A DNA stretch of 64,000 nucleotides from Cytobacillus pseudoceanisediminis. GTDB lineage: Bacteria > Bacillota > Bacilli > Bacillales > Cytobacillaceae. This document shows positions 16,610-26,095 of this stretch, in pieces. The DNA lies in NCBI RefSeq assembly GCF_023516215.1, contig NZ_CP097349.1, positions 558,001 to 622,000 of the forward strand. The letters are read 5' to 3'. Numbering within the stretch: the stretch's first letter is position 1; each line of letters begins with the position of its first letter. Below the pieces are notes generated by a model. The model ran no database searches. It was given only the letters and a program-made list of their open reading frames with translations, and was not told the DNA's origin. A program made the translations under genes and the position numbers.

Positions 16610-19576
16610 ATGATTGAGTTGCCAGCATCTCTCAATATAAAGATAAATGGTATAGAAATGAAGGCAAAGCAGGATCAAACCGTTTTGCAATTATTAAACG
16701 ATAGTTCGATTGAAATTCCTCAGGTTTGCTTCCATCCGAGCCTTGGAGCAATAGAGACCTGTGATACCTGCATTGTTTCTGTCAATGGAGAACTTGTACG
16801 TTCGTGCTCCACAAAAATTAAAGATGGAGACGTAATTGATACTGTGGATCCTGATGTAAAACAGGCGCAGACCATTGCCATGGATAAGATTCTCTTTAAT
16901 CATGAATTGTATTGTACGGTTTGTGATTATAACAACGGGGGATGTGAAATACATAATACGGTTAAGGCGATGAAAATCAATCACCAAAGCATCCCGTTTG
17001 ATCAAAAACCTTATGAAAAGGATGAATCTCATCCATTTTACAGATACGATCCCGATCAGTGCATTCTTTGCGGAAGATGTGTGGAAGCCTGTCAGGACGT
17101 CCAGGTTACTGAAACCCTTACCATTGATTGGGAGCGGGAGAGACCAAGGGTTATCTGGGATAACGATGTGCCCATTAACGAGTCCTCCTGCGTATCCTGT
17201 GGACACTGTTCTACGGTTTGTCCATGTAATGCCATGATGGAAAAAGGAATGGAGGGGGAAGCCGGATTTCTGACTGGAATTGCCAAAGACACTCTTCGTC
17301 CAATGATTGAAATCACTAAAAATGTTGAAACAGGATATGGGTCCATTCTGGCTATATCTGATATGGAAGCAGCTATGCGGGAAGAGAAAATTAAAAAGAC
17401 CAAAACAGTCTGTACATATTGCGGTGTCGGCTGCAGCTTTGATGTATGGACAAAGGGCCGTGAAATACTGAAGGTGGAGCCTCAGGCAGAAGCACCTGCC
17501 AATGGAATTTCTACATGTGTAAAAGGGAAATTTGGCTGGGACTTTGTGAATAGTGAGGAACGATTAACGAAGCCGCTAATCAGGGAAGGCGATTCATTCC
17601 GTGAAGCAGAATGGGACGAAGCATTGGAACTGATTACACGAAAATTCTCGGAAATTAAAGAACAGCATGGCCCAGATGCATTGAGCTTTATTACATCATC
17701 TAAATGTACCAATGAGGAATCGTATTTAATGCAGAAACTTGGCAGGGCAGTCATAGGGACAAATAATATCGATAACTGTTCAAGATATTGCCAGACCCCT
17801 GCAACTGTAGGGTTATTTCGAACTGTGGGATATGGAGGGGATGCTGGTTCAATCGAAGATATTAAAAACTCTGAATTAGTGCTGATTATTGGTTCCAATA
17901 CGTCTGAATCCCATCCGGTTCTTTCTACCAGGGTGAAACGATCCCAGAAGCTTAACGGCCAAAAAGTAATTGTGGCTGACTTAAGGGAACATGAAATGGC
18001 AGAGCGGTCTGATCTGTTTGTGCGTCCTCGTGCAGGTACGGATATGGTCTGGCTTTCTGCCATTACCAAATACATTATCGACCAGGGATGGGCGGATGAG
18101 AAGTTTCTGCAGGAAAAAGTAAATGGACTTGAAGAATTTGTATCAAACCTGGAGAAATATACGCTGGAATTTGCAGAAGAAACGACCGGGATTTCCAAAG
18201 ACAATTTAATCAAAATGGCGAAAATGATTCATGAAGCCAATAGTGTTTCCGCTTTATGGGCAATGGGTGTCACACAGCATCTTGGAGGCAGTGATACAAG
18301 TACAGCCATATCAAATCTGCTTCTTGTAACAGGAAATTACGCTAAACCTGGTGCAGGTGCGTATCCTTTAAGGGGCCACAACAATGTGCAGGGGGCAGGT
18401 GATTTTGGAAGCAGCCCCGATAATTTGCCTGGGTATCAGAAGGTTTCAGACCCTGATGTGAGAAAGAAGTTTGAAGATGCATGGGGAGTAAAGCTTCCGG
18501 AAAAGGCCGGACTGAATAATCACGAAATGGTAGAAGGGATTCATGAAGGCCAGCTGAAAGCGATGTATCTGAAGGGTGAAGATATGGGACTTGTGGATTC
18601 AAATATTAATTATGTGCAGGCTGCTTTTGAGAAGCTTGATTTCTTTGTGGTACAGGACATTTTCCTTTCCCGTACAGCTGAGTTTGCGGATGTGGTGCTT
18701 CCTGCAAGTCCAAGTTTGGAAAAGGAAGGAACATTTACTAACACAGAGAGGAGAATTCAGCGTCTTTACCAGGCGTTCGAGCCGCTTGGGGATTCGAAGC
18801 CGGATTGGCAGATTATCATTGAAGTTGCAAATCGGCTGGGAGCAGGCTGGACATATACGCACCCAAGCGAAGTAATGGACGAGGCAGCTGGACTTATGCC
18901 ATTATACGCAGGAGTTACTTATGATAGATTGGAAGGATACAATAGTCTGCAATGGCCCGTGGCTGAAGATGGAACAGACAGTCCTCTCCTCTATACGGAA
19001 GGCTTTCCTTTTCCGGATGGCAAGGCAAGACTTTTTCCGGTAGATTGGACTCCTGCTCTTGAATACCCAATGGAATATGATATTCATGTCAATAATGGGC
19101 GTCTTCTGGAGCACTTCCATGAAGGTAATATGACCTATAAGTCAAAAGGAATCAGCTTGAAAACACCGGAAGTTTTCCTGGAGGTATCACCTGAACTAGC
19201 CGAAGAACGAGGGTTGAAGGATGGTACACTTGTTCGTTTGACATCGCCATATGGCAATGTGAAAGTAAAGTGCCATATAACGGATAGGGTTAAAGGAAAG
19301 GAAGTTTACCTTCCTATGAATGATAGGGGCGAAGCCGCCATAAATTTATTAACAAGCAGCTATGCCGACAAGGATACCGATACACCGGCATATAAGGAAA
19401 CGAAGGTAAAGCTTGAAATCCTGAGTGAAGAAGGAAGCAACCCGCTTCCAAGAATTAATCACCGCTATGGCAATCCGCAGCCGCAGATAGGTGTAAACGT
19501 GCAAAAGAAATGGGCAAGAAAAGATTATATTTTCCCGGGAGAAATGGTGAAAAAGGAGCGAAAGCAGCATGGCTAA
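16610..19576 (+). CDS. fdhF: Formate dehydrogenase alpha subunit, molybdopterin/Fe-S type (YjgC/FdhF)
   Basis: A 988-residue cytoplasmic enzyme that oxidises formate to CO2. Domains in order: N-terminal 2Fe-2S ferredoxin (CDTC region), His/Cys-rich iron-sulfur segment, two 4Fe-4S clusters (CILCGRC from residue 151, CVSCGHC from 194), the Mo-bis-MGD domain 4Fe-4S motif CTYCGVGC (from 268), the catalytic region and the C-terminal molydopterin-binding domain. The active-site position, selenocysteine in E. coli FdhF, is Cys394 in NCSRYCQTP. The residue after it is Gln where classical FDHs have His; from memory this is usual in the YjgC group. TTG 16619 is an alternative start. It overlaps the next gene by 8 bases. 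Confidence 0.92.
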   Translation: MIELPASLNIKINGIEMKAKQDQTVLQLLNDSSIEIPQVCFHPSLGAIETCDTCIVSVNGELVRSCSTKIKDGDVIDTVDPDVKQAQTIAMDKILFNHELYCTVCDYNNGGCEIHNTVKAMKINHQSIPFDQKPYEKDESHPFYRYDPDQCILCGRCVEACQDVQVTETLTIDWERERPRVIWDNDVPINESSCVSCGHCSTVCPCNAMMEKGMEGEAGFLTGIAKDTLRPMIEITKNVETGYGSILAISDMEAAMREEKIKKTKTVCTYCGVGCSFDVWTKGREILKVEPQAEAPANGISTCVKGKFGWDFVNSEERLTKPLIREGDSFREAEWDEALELITRKFSEIKEQHGPDALSFITSSKCTNEESYLMQKLGRAVIGTNNIDNCSRYCQTPATVGLFRTVGYGGDAGSIEDIKNSELVLIIGSNTSESHPVLSTRVKRSQKLNGQKVIVADLREHEMAERSDLFVRPRAGTDMVWLSAITKYIIDQGWADEKFLQEKVNGLEEFVSNLEKYTLEFAEETTGISKDNLIKMAKMIHEANSVSALWAMGVTQHLGGSDTSTAISNLLLVTGNYAKPGAGAYPLRGHNNVQGAGDFGSSPDNLPGYQKVSDPDVRKKFEDAWGVKLPEKAGLNNHEMVEGIHEGQLKAMYLKGEDMGLVDSNINYVQAAFEKLDFFVVQDIFLSRTAEFADVVLPASPSLEKEGTFTNTERRIQRLYQAFEPLGDSKPDWQIIIEVANRLGAGWTYTHPSEVMDEAAGLMPLYAGVTYDRLEGYNSLQWPVAEDGTDSPLLYTEGFPFPDGKARLFPVDWTPALEYPMEYDIHVNNGRLLEHFHEGNMTYKSKGISLKTPEVFLEVSPELAEERGLKDGTLVRLTSPYGNVKVKCHITDRVKGKEVYLPMNDRGEAAINLLTSSYADKDTDTPAYKETKVKLEILSEEGSNPLPRINHRYGNPQPQIGVNVQKKWARKDYIFPGEMVKKERKQHG

Positions 19577-20135
19577 AGCGATTAATAACATCAAGCGTTT
19601 TGAATTAAGCCCAGAGGATAAACGCAAAAAGGACCTGGAAGAAGTGGAGAATGCCCTGATAGATAATAAGGATTCCATTCTTGAGCTACTGACAGCAGTA
19701 GGACATATGCATGATCGGGGAATTCTTTCATTATTAAATGGCTTATTTGGACAGGGAGATAAAGTATTGAATGTCCTTGTTAAAGCAGTGGATAAACCGG
19801 AAGCTACCAATACAATCAAAAACCTGCTTCTCATGGTTGGAACTCTTGGCACCATTAATGTTCAGCAGCTTGAACCCTTGCTGTTAAAATTAAATTCCGG
19901 TATTGCCAGGGTGGCGGAACATAAAGAAACGGATGAAAAAACAAGCTACTTTGAACTGGTAAAGGCATTAAAAGATCCAGAAGTCAATCGTGCGGTTACA
20001 CTTCTGATTACTTTCCTAAAAGGGATGGGAGAAGATACAAGCGCCATGGAAAGGAACACACAGCTTCCAGAAGACCAGAAAATACACAAAATGGAGAAAA
20101 ACGAAAGAGATGTTCCTCCTAACAAAAGAGAATGA
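19569..20135 (+). CDS. DUF1641 protein, formate dehydrogenase partner (YjgD-like)
   Basis: A 188-residue mostly helical protein of the DUF1641 family. Its ATG lies inside the last codons of the formate dehydrogenase gene (8-base overlap), so the two are translationally coupled exactly as yjgC-yjgD of B. subtilis. Helical blocks such as [31 protein letters not shown] and [18 protein letters not shown] are visible, followed by a disordered charged tail. A small subunit or chaperone role in the FDH complex is inferred from this fixed pairing. It is closed by a terminator. Confidence 0.85.
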   Translation: MAKAINNIKRFELSPEDKRKKDLEEVENALIDNKDSILELLTAVGHMHDRGILSLLNGLFGQGDKVLNVLVKAVDKPEATNTIKNLLLMVGTLGTINVQQLEPLLLKLNSGIARVAEHKETDEKTSYFELVKALKDPEVNRAVTLLITFLKGMGEDTSAMERNTQLPEDQKIHKMEKNERDVPPNKRE

Positions 20136-20142
20136 CAACAAG

Positions 20143-20175
20143 CCGGTGACCCCATTTAAGGTCACTGGTTTTTTA
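20143..20175 (+). terminator. Intrinsic terminator closing the formate dehydrogenase operon
   Basis: CCGGTGACC (20143-20151) pairs with GGTCACTGG (20160-20168) with one G-U pair, followed by six T. Confidence 0.88.
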
Positions 20176-20360
20176 TTGGAAATGATAAAATCAGGCAAAT
20201 AGCCTTAAATATTGTCAATATTCTCTTTAATATCAATTTAATAGCAAAATTTTTGTGGAAAAATGGAAAATCATGTACTAGAATGGCAATATAGGAAAGT
20301 TTATTAATTTGCCACCCAAAACATACATCATTTGCGAAGTATAAGAAAGAGGGTAATAAA

Positions 20361-21257
20361 GTGGGCATTATAAATGAAGATAGTTTCATTGAAACAGTCC
20401 ACATGAAAGGCTTGCAAATCTCCCTGATTGCTTCGGGGGACGGGACAGAGGTTATTTATCATAAGCTTGATCCGGGCATAATGTGGGGGATTGAACCCCA
20501 AGAAGGCTGGGAAGCACTAGAATATTTATGTGTACTTTCAGGGGAATTAATTCTTAGAAATGGAAATGAAACCAAGAAAATAAAAACAGGGAGTTCTTTT
20601 TTTAGGGCACCAGTAGAAGAACATTATGTTTTTGAAGCAGCAGCTACCACTGAATTTCTTTATGTAACATCAAGGCCAGTTTTTTTTCATTATAGTAAAG
20701 TAACAAAGGAAATGATGGAGTTATCAATATCAATTGAAGAAAAAGATGGATATACCAGAGATCACTGCCAAAGAATTAATAAGCTTTCTATGCTGGTTGG
20801 AAAAACATTAGAGTTAGATTCTAAGCAACTAGTAAACTTGAATTTAGCTTCTTTTCTTCATGATGTGGGGAAGTTGCGCATACCCCTGGAAATATTGCAA
20901 AAGCCGAGTAAACTCACTCCAGAGGAATGGGAAATAATGAAGAAACATTCTGTTTTCGGAAGAGAAATACTTGAGGAAACAGGATTGCCGCTCTTGATAG
21001 ATGCAGGAAAAGTAGTCGAACAGCACCATGAGAGATTTGATGGAAAAGGTTATCCTCTTGGATTGAAAGGCAGCGAGATTTCTATTGAAGCTTCGATCAT
21101 TTCGATTATTGATTCTTATGATGCTATTACCACGGATAGAGTGTACAAAAAGGGCAGGAGTAAGGAAGAAGCTAAAAAAGAATTATTGAATTACCGTGGA
21201 ACCATGTATCATCCTGAAATTCTGGATGTTTTCCTGGGGCTTATAGATCAAATTTAA
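20361..21257 (+). CDS. Cupin-HD-GYP two-domain protein (possible cyclic-nucleotide phosphodiesterase)
   Basis: A 298-residue soluble protein starting at GTG 20361 after AGAGGG. Residues 1 to about 115 look like a cupin barrel (LEYLCVLSGELILRNGNE, then FFRAPVEEHYVF). The rest is an HD-GYP domain with the metal-binding HDVGK (His167-Asp168), then HHERFDGKGYPLGLKG and DSYDAITTDRVYK. HD-GYP enzymes usually hydrolyse cyclic dinucleotides. Coupling it to a cupin rather than to a response-regulator receiver suggests small-molecule or metal sensing, which is inference. A small secreted protein gene starts 17 bases downstream and is probably co-transcribed. Confidence 0.82.
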   Translation: MGIINEDSFIETVHMKGLQISLIASGDGTEVIYHKLDPGIMWGIEPQEGWEALEYLCVLSGELILRNGNETKKIKTGSSFFRAPVEEHYVFEAAATTEFLYVTSRPVFFHYSKVTKEMMELSISIEEKDGYTRDHCQRINKLSMLVGKTLELDSKQLVNLNLASFLHDVGKLRIPLEILQKPSKLTPEEWEIMKKHSVFGREILEETGLPLLIDAGKVVEQHHERFDGKGYPLGLKGSEISIEASIISIIDSYDAITTDRVYKKGRSKEEAKKELLNYRGTMYHPEILDVFLGLIDQI

Positions 21258-21274
21258 ATTTATGGGGGAAAAAA

Positions 21275-21598
21275 ATGAAAAAGATAGGGTTTATTTTAAT
21301 GGCAGTAATCTTGACTGCCGCATTAGGAATTAAAACCGCGGAGGCTGCATATTTACCGGAGTATGATAAATATGTCGAAGTTTCCTATGAAGATGCAAGG
21401 AAAATTGCTGATTTGCTGGGATTGAAAGATATACCATTAGGAGAGGAAACAGCAAGGTTATCGTTTGAAATGCAAGAAAAGTTAATCGCTAAAATTGAAG
21501 TGATACTTAAAACAGAGATTGACCATTATTATGTATGGTTAACAGTCGATGGACAGCCTGTATTAGGAATTGATCCTCCCGTTCCATTGTATAATTAA
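21275..21598 (+). CDS. Small secreted protein of unknown function
   Basis: A 107-residue protein with a clear signal peptide (FILMAVILTAALGIKTAEA) and a short mature domain rich in acidic residues (YVEVSYEDARKIADLLGL, ending in LGIDPPVPLYN). It has a ribosome site (TGGGGGAA) and follows the HD-GYP gene by 17 bases, with a terminator after it. No family recognised. Confidence 0.65.
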   Translation: MKKIGFILMAVILTAALGIKTAEAAYLPEYDKYVEVSYEDARKIADLLGLKDIPLGEETARLSFEMQEKLIAKIEVILKTEIDHYYVWLTVDGQPVLGIDPPVPLYN

Positions 21599-21625
21599 AT
21601 TATAAATTGATTTCAGTGTGAAAAG

Positions 21626-21651
21626 CCGATCAGAACTTGATTGGTTTTTTT
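21626..21651 (+). terminator. Intrinsic terminator after the small secreted protein
   Basis: CCGATCA (21626-21632) pairs with TGATTGG (21638-21644), followed by seven T. Confidence 0.82.
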
Positions 21652-21675
21652 GTCTGAAAAATTAAAATAAAATTG

Positions 21676-21705
21676 AAACCAAGGTGTGTACAAACACCTT
21701 GGTTT
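21676..21705 (-). terminator. Intrinsic terminator of fdhD
   Basis: A perfect 12-bp stem (AAACCAAGGTGT with ACACCTTGGTTT). Read on the minus strand it is followed by CAATTTTATTTT, which fits termination of the leftward fdhD gene 32 bases away. Confidence 0.78.
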
Positions 21706-21736
21706 GCTAGCTAATAATAATTAGGTTCCTCTTTTA

Positions 21737-22534
21737 TTAATCTTCCGCCCCTGAAACGATCCTTTCAGGATGAGAATAAACATTAAAAGACTGACCGCGT
21801 ATAAAGCCAACGGCTGTGATATTAAGATCTTCTGCCAGTTTTATGGCCAGATCAGTCGGAGCTGATTTTGATAGAATTATGCCTACTCCGATTTTGGAGG
21901 CTTTTAGAAGAACTTCCGAAGAGATTCTGCCGCTGAATGCAATAACTTTATCTCTTACAGGAATCCTGTTTTCAATGCAATACCCAAGGATTTTATCTAG
22001 AGCATTATGCCGGCCAATATCTGTTCTGCTGACAATCACTTCATCTGCAGAAAATAAGGCGGCATTATGTACTCCTCCGGTTTCTTGAAAAGTCAGACTG
22101 CCTTCCTGCAGCTGTTTCATAAATGAGATGCATTGGCTGGGAGACAAGGTCAGCTTTGATGTAGAAGTTCTGGCTGTCCTGGCATCATTGTGAAAATAAA
22201 ATTGCCTGCTTTTCCCGCAGCATGAACCAATAAACCGTTTGGAGTGGAACTCATGGCTTGCTGTTGAAGTTTGGGTATGTAACTCCACATATGCAAATCC
22301 TTTGCTTTCATCTATTTGTATATCCTTGATTTCGTCAATACTCCTGATGAAGCCTTCAGAAGCCAAAAAGCCGATTGTTAATTCCCGAATATTCTCTGGG
22401 CTGCAGACCATTGTTGCGAACTCTTCTCCATTTAGATGAATTGTGAGAGGGTGTTCGGAAACAATTGAATCTTCTGCATCCTGCAGAACTCCATTCTGAA
22501 ATCTGACAATTTTTCTGCTGCTTAGAATATCCAT
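21737..22534 (-). CDS. fdhD: Formate dehydrogenase accessory sulfurtransferase FdhD
   Basis: A 265-residue cytoplasmic protein that delivers sulfur to the molybdenum cofactor of formate dehydrogenase. Family blocks are visible: MVCSPENIRELTIGFLASEGFI, the catalytic cysteine pair in GSCCGKS, ETGGVHNAALF, SRTDIGRHNALDKILG, and SGRISSEVLLKASKIGVGIILSKSAPTDLAI. It is transcribed opposite to the fdhF operon 1.6 kb away, so it is functionally linked but has separate control. AGGAGGAA lies before the start. Confidence 0.93.
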   Translation of the reverse strand: MDILSSRKIVRFQNGVLQDAEDSIVSEHPLTIHLNGEEFATMVCSPENIRELTIGFLASEGFIRSIDEIKDIQIDESKGFAYVELHTQTSTASHEFHSKRFIGSCCGKSRQFYFHNDARTARTSTSKLTLSPSQCISFMKQLQEGSLTFQETGGVHNAALFSADEVIVSRTDIGRHNALDKILGYCIENRIPVRDKVIAFSGRISSEVLLKASKIGVGIILSKSAPTDLAIKLAEDLNITAVGFIRGQSFNVYSHPERIVSGAED

Positions 22535-22666
22535 AATTCTTCCTCCTAGAACCTTTCAACTAACAAAATAGTAGCATATAATTCAGTTAAACAAGAAATT
22601 TAGATTGTTTAGTTTGACAATAATTGTATTAATTGATTAACTTATTAAAGTGAAACCTGCATTGGA

Positions 22667-22690
22667 CATGTATAATTGGGATTATACATG
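22667..22690. promoter_or_regulatory. Perfect palindrome containing a -10 element before the DUF2294 gene
   Basis: CATGTATAAT-TGGG-ATTATACATG: ten-base perfect arms and a 4-bp spacer, ending 25 bp before the start at 22716. The left arm contains TATAAT, so a dimeric regulator bound here would cover the -10 region. Confidence 0.6.
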
Positions 22691-22715
22691 AAAATAGGTT
22701 AATGAGGGTTGGAAT

Positions 22716-23075
22716 ATGAACAAGTATGAAGCTGAATTCAGTAATTTAGTGCGCTCCTTCCGAAAAAAACATATGGGCAAAGGACCTAGCAAAGTTAGGA
22801 CAACTTTCTGCAAACATTGGGCTATATGTGAAATGGAAGGTAATTTATCTCCTGTGGAAAAATTCATAGCAAGTGCAGACGAAGGGAAACAAATGCTTCG
22901 GGCTGCCAGAACAGAAATGGTCAAGGAGATGTATAAAAAGAACCGGCCGGCTGAAATGGAAGAATTTTTGCAGGCAAGACTAATTGACCTGTTTGTGGAT
23001 ATAGATATCGAACGGGATTTTGGAATGTCGGTATTTGTGTTCGATCAGGATATCCAAAGCAAGTTTATGGATTAA
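22716..23075 (+). CDS. DUF2294 domain protein (YbcI-like)
   Basis: A 119-residue soluble protein matching the DUF2294 family, with MGKGPSKVRTTFCKHWAICEMEG and later DLFVDIDIERDFGMSVFVFDQD. The biochemical role of the family is unknown; such genes often occur near formate or Na+/H+ metabolism genes, and here it is divergent from fdhD with a 181-bp gap. The palindrome at 22667-22690 probably controls it. Confidence 0.78.
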   Translation: MNKYEAEFSNLVRSFRKKHMGKGPSKVRTTFCKHWAICEMEGNLSPVEKFIASADEGKQMLRAARTEMVKEMYKKNRPAEMEEFLQARLIDLFVDIDIERDFGMSVFVFDQDIQSKFMD

Positions 23076-23087
23076 AAGTATTCATTA

Positions 23088-23133
23088 AAGACTGAAATCT
23101 GGAAGATAGAATCCGGATTCCAGTCTTTTTTTA
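23088..23133 (+). terminator. Intrinsic terminator after the DUF2294 gene
   Basis: AAGACTGAAATC pairs with GATTCCAGTCTT with one mismatch, followed by seven T. Confidence 0.82.
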
Positions 23134-23238
23134 TTCTTTCCGGAATACAGCACACAACTGTCGTTGGACATCTTCTCTGAGTAAAATAGGGAATTATGTC
23201 ATATAAGGATGGCGAAAAAAGGGGTTTAATGTCACGTT

Positions 23239-23255
23239 TGAAATATTTTTGTAAT
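23239..23255 (+). promoter_or_regulatory. Possible WalR box before the cwlO-like gene
   Basis: TGAAAT-N5-TGTAAT matches the WalR (YycF) direct repeat TGTWAH-N5-TGTWAH with one mismatch. A TATAAT lies at 23288-23293 without a good -35, as at activated promoters. B. subtilis cwlO is a WalRK target, which is the reason for proposing it. Confidence 0.5.
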
Positions 23256-23423
23256 ATTTCTATAACAAGTCTGTCAAATAAGGATGGTATAATCCTCCAT
23301 GGAAAGACAAATTTACTAGAGATATTTATTGTAATCACTTAACAAAATATACATAGATAAATAGTTTTATATTCTTACGGCCAATAAATGACCAAGTACA
23401 TATTAGAAAGCAGGGTAATGACT

Positions 23424-24743
23424 TTGAGAAAAAGGCTCATCGTTTTAAATACAACTATTATCCTTGGGCTTGGAAGTGCTTTTTCAATCCCAGGTGTAAA
23501 TGCTGAATCAATCAATAAGCTCGAAAACCAAAAAAGCCAAATACAGCAGCAGCGTTCCAGCTTGCAGGCCACACTGGCTGAAGCGGATAAGGAATTGGTA
23601 AGTGTACTTAAAGAAATCGCTGAATTAAATAATAAAATTAGTAAAGTTGAAAAGGCGATTGAAGATAATAATAAATTAATAGCTGAAACTCAAACTAAAA
23701 TTGCCAGCACTAAATCCGAAGTAGATCAATTGAAGGCAGAAATGGCTATCATTGAGGAAAGAATCGAAAAGAGAAGCGCGATCCTAAAACAGCGTGCACA
23801 ATCTTTTCAGGAAAGCGGCGGAACAGTGGCATATTTAGATGTTCTTCTTGGTGCGTCCAGTTTCAGTGACTTTGTTGACCGTGTCGGAGCAGTAACCACA
23901 TTTGTTCAGGCAGACAAACAATTACTGGAAGAACAGGAACAGGATAAAAAGGCATTTGAAGAAAAGAAGGCTGCAGTGGAAGAAGAGTTAGCGGGATTAA
24001 CCAGCATGATGACCGAATTAAAAGGCATGCAGTCCATCATGGAAGAGCAAAAGCAGCAAAATAGCTCATTAATCCAGCAGTTAAAAGATAAAGAAAATTC
24101 AATTGCAGATAAGAAGGCAAAGCTGCAAAGCGAAGATGTTAAATATGCTTCTATGATTGCTCAAATCGAACAAAGCATTGTGGCGCAAACAGCGCCAGTA
24201 GTACAGACAGCTGCATCGACTTCATCATCAGCAGGTTCGGCTTCAGTGACTTCTGCACCAACAGGTTCATCATCTGTCAAAGAGCAAAAAACTGCTGCAC
24301 AGAAAACAAAAGGATCCAGCAACTCTGCTCCTAAGCCAAGCGTCAAGGGCGGAAGCGCAATTAGCATTGTTACAACTGCAGGCAATAAATATATCGGTAA
24401 TTCTGTTTATGTTTTTGGCGGCGGCAGAAATGCTTATGATATAGCCAATGGAAGATTTGATTGCTCAGGTTTTGTGCATTGGGCATTCTCCCAGGCTGGA
24501 ATTAGTGTTGGAGCCAGCACAGATTCTCTTAAGTTTGGCGGGCGCCAGGTTTCAGCAAGCGAAATGAGAGCTGGAGATCTTGTTTTCTTTGATACTTATA
24601 AAAGGGATGGCCATGTAGGCATTTACCTCGGCGGCGGTAAATTCATCGGTTCACAAAGCTCAACGGGTGTTGCGGTTGCAAACATGTCCAGTGGCTATTG
24701 GAAAACTAAGTTTAATGGACGAGTTGTACGCGTTATAGAATAG
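23424..24743 (+). CDS. cwlO: Peptidoglycan DL-endopeptidase, CwlO-like (coiled coil + NlpC/P60)
   Basis: A secreted cell-wall hydrolase of about 439 residues that cuts the D-Glu to diaminopimelate bond to allow lateral wall growth. After a signal peptide (LIVLNTTIILGLGSAFSI), residues 30-260 form the long PcsB/CwlO coiled coil regulated by FtsEX in B. subtilis. A low-complexity Ser/Ala/Lys linker follows, then the NlpC/P60 domain with catalytic Cys347 (RFDCSGFVHWAF) and His397 (DGHVGIYLGGGKFIG). TTG 23424 has AGGG at 8 bases and gives RKRLIVL, like the MRKSLITL of CwlO; ATGs at 23388 and 23418 are in frame but poorly spaced. Confidence 0.87.
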   Translation: MRKRLIVLNTTIILGLGSAFSIPGVNAESINKLENQKSQIQQQRSSLQATLAEADKELVSVLKEIAELNNKISKVEKAIEDNNKLIAETQTKIASTKSEVDQLKAEMAIIEERIEKRSAILKQRAQSFQESGGTVAYLDVLLGASSFSDFVDRVGAVTTFVQADKQLLEEQEQDKKAFEEKKAAVEEELAGLTSMMTELKGMQSIMEEQKQQNSSLIQQLKDKENSIADKKAKLQSEDVKYASMIAQIEQSIVAQTAPVVQTAASTSSSAGSASVTSAPTGSSSVKEQKTAAQKTKGSSNSAPKPSVKGGSAISIVTTAGNKYIGNSVYVFGGGRNAYDIANGRFDCSGFVHWAFSQAGISVGASTDSLKFGGRQVSASEMRAGDLVFFDTYKRDGHVGIYLGGGKFIGSQSSTGVAVANMSSGYWKTKFNGRVVRVIE

Positions 24744-24750
24744 TAAAATT

Positions 24751-24790
24751 AACCTGACTTCCATGTTAAAACGTGGAAGTCAGGTTTTTT
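24751..24790 (+). terminator. Intrinsic terminator after cwlO
   Basis: A perfect 13-bp stem (24751-24763 with 24774-24786) followed by T. Confidence 0.92.
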
Positions 24791-24869
24791 ATGTTGAACT
24801 CACTTTTAGATTATTACCAAATCAGAGTTGGGGATTTATATTTTTTTGGGCCGTGCTGCTTGCAATAAC

Positions 24870-25190
24870 TTGACTGGTTCGGACCCAAAATACGGGATAA
24901 CCTCAACCAGAGTCCGAAGTTGCACTAGGTTCGGACTCAAATTCCAGGATGAGCTCAACCAAAGTCTGAAGTAGGCTCAGGTTTGGACCCAAAATACGTG
25001 ATATCCTCAACCAGAGTCCGAAGTTGTACTAGGTTCGGACTCACATTTCAGGATGAGCTCAACCAGAATCTGAAGTAGACTCAGGTTCGGAGCCAAAAAA
25101 CAGAATCTCTCTACCAGAGTCCAAAGTGCCATCAAGTCCGGACCCAGTTTACTAAACTACCTCAAACTGAGTTTAAAGATACCTCAAGTT
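24870..25190. repeat. Degenerate tandem array, 52-bp unit, six copies
   Basis: GGTTCGGAC-like words start at 24876, 24928, 24980, 25032 and 25084 (exactly 52 bp apart), with a sixth near 25135. Each unit also carries the inverse complement GTCCGAA about 35 bp later, so each can form a TTCGGAC/GTCCGAA stem. Alternate units (1 and 3, 2 and 4) are more alike. The rest of the 584-bp gap (24791-25374) is AT-rich, with no gene that I can support. Confidence 0.85.
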
Positions 25191-25374
25191 TGAGACTCCA
25201 TCTCCTCAAAAATCCGAAGTTCTCCAGCAATCAAACTCATCCCGCCCATCAAGATAAAATAATTTTTATTAAATTCTAAATATTTTATTGATTATTACAA
25301 TTAAGCGTGCTTAAATAGTAAATAACAATTAACTTATCAGATATGTGATGTCTGCAAAGGGAGGAGGCGTAAGA

Positions 25375-26067
25375 ATGAATGTAAAAAAGATCTCAACGCG
25401 CAAAATTTCTGAGGTTGCTGCTGAGCAAATTCAAGACATGATTGCAAAAGGTTCCTTTAAACCTGGGGATAAGCTTCCTTCTGTAAGGGAGTTGTGTGAA
25501 CTATTTGGTGTTGGACGGTCAGCTGTCAGAGACGCGCTAACCTCTTTGCAGGGCAAGGGGATTGTGCAGGTAAAGCAAGGAGAAGGCACTTACATAACCC
25601 GCTTTGATTCTTCTAAACTGTTTAATAATCCACATTTGCACCCGGATATAAAAGATATCCATGAGTTATTCCAGGCAAGAAAAATGGTTGAGACAGGTCT
25701 CGCTGAAATGGCAGCCGCAAATCGGTCTGAAGCGGATTTGGCGAAGATGAATAAGCTGATTTCCGATGCAGCCATCCATGGATGGGAGGAGGATTATCAG
25801 TTTCATATGGCGATTGCCCATGCAGCAGGCAATGATATACTTATCCAATTTGTGCAATTTATATCTGAAACACTGAAAAAATCCATGATCGATTTCCATC
25901 ATTATCTTCAAACACGGGATGATATCGCAAAAAAGATTGAAGAGCAGCATCTGGGTATCTATTTGTCTATTAAAAATAAGCAGCCGGATCAGGCGCATAA
26001 GAATATGATTGAACATTTAGAGCTGGTTGAGAAACTTTTGCAAATGAGTATCCTGCAAGAACGTTAA
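25375..26067 (+). CDS. GntR/FadR-family transcriptional regulator of the glycolate operon
   Basis: A 230-residue regulator with an N-terminal winged helix (KPGDKLPSVRELCELFGVGRSAVRDALTSLQGKGIVQVKQGEGTYI, residues about 25-75) and a C-terminal all-helical FCD ligand domain (ARKMVETGLAEMAAANRS, DYQFHMAIAHAAGND, HLGIYLSIKNKQPDQAHKNM). FCD-type members such as LutR, LldR and GlcC sense organic acids. It stands directly before glcE-glcF-glcD, so glycolate or a related 2-hydroxyacid is the likely effector. ATG 25375 is chosen because GGGAGGAGG precedes it. Confidence 0.85.
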   Translation: MNVKKISTRKISEVAAEQIQDMIAKGSFKPGDKLPSVRELCELFGVGRSAVRDALTSLQGKGIVQVKQGEGTYITRFDSSKLFNNPHLHPDIKDIHELFQARKMVETGLAEMAAANRSEADLAKMNKLISDAAIHGWEEDYQFHMAIAHAAGNDILIQFVQFISETLKKSMIDFHHYLQTRDDIAKKIEEQHLGIYLSIKNKQPDQAHKNMIEHLELVEKLLQMSILQER

Positions 26068-26095
26068 TGTTTTTTTGAAATTTATCAGAAACGTT

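Noticed and set aside
17482..18213. Minus-strand frame (243 codons) inside formate dehydrogenase
   Set aside because: Serine-rich translation with no family features, and it lies wholly opposite a conserved enzyme.
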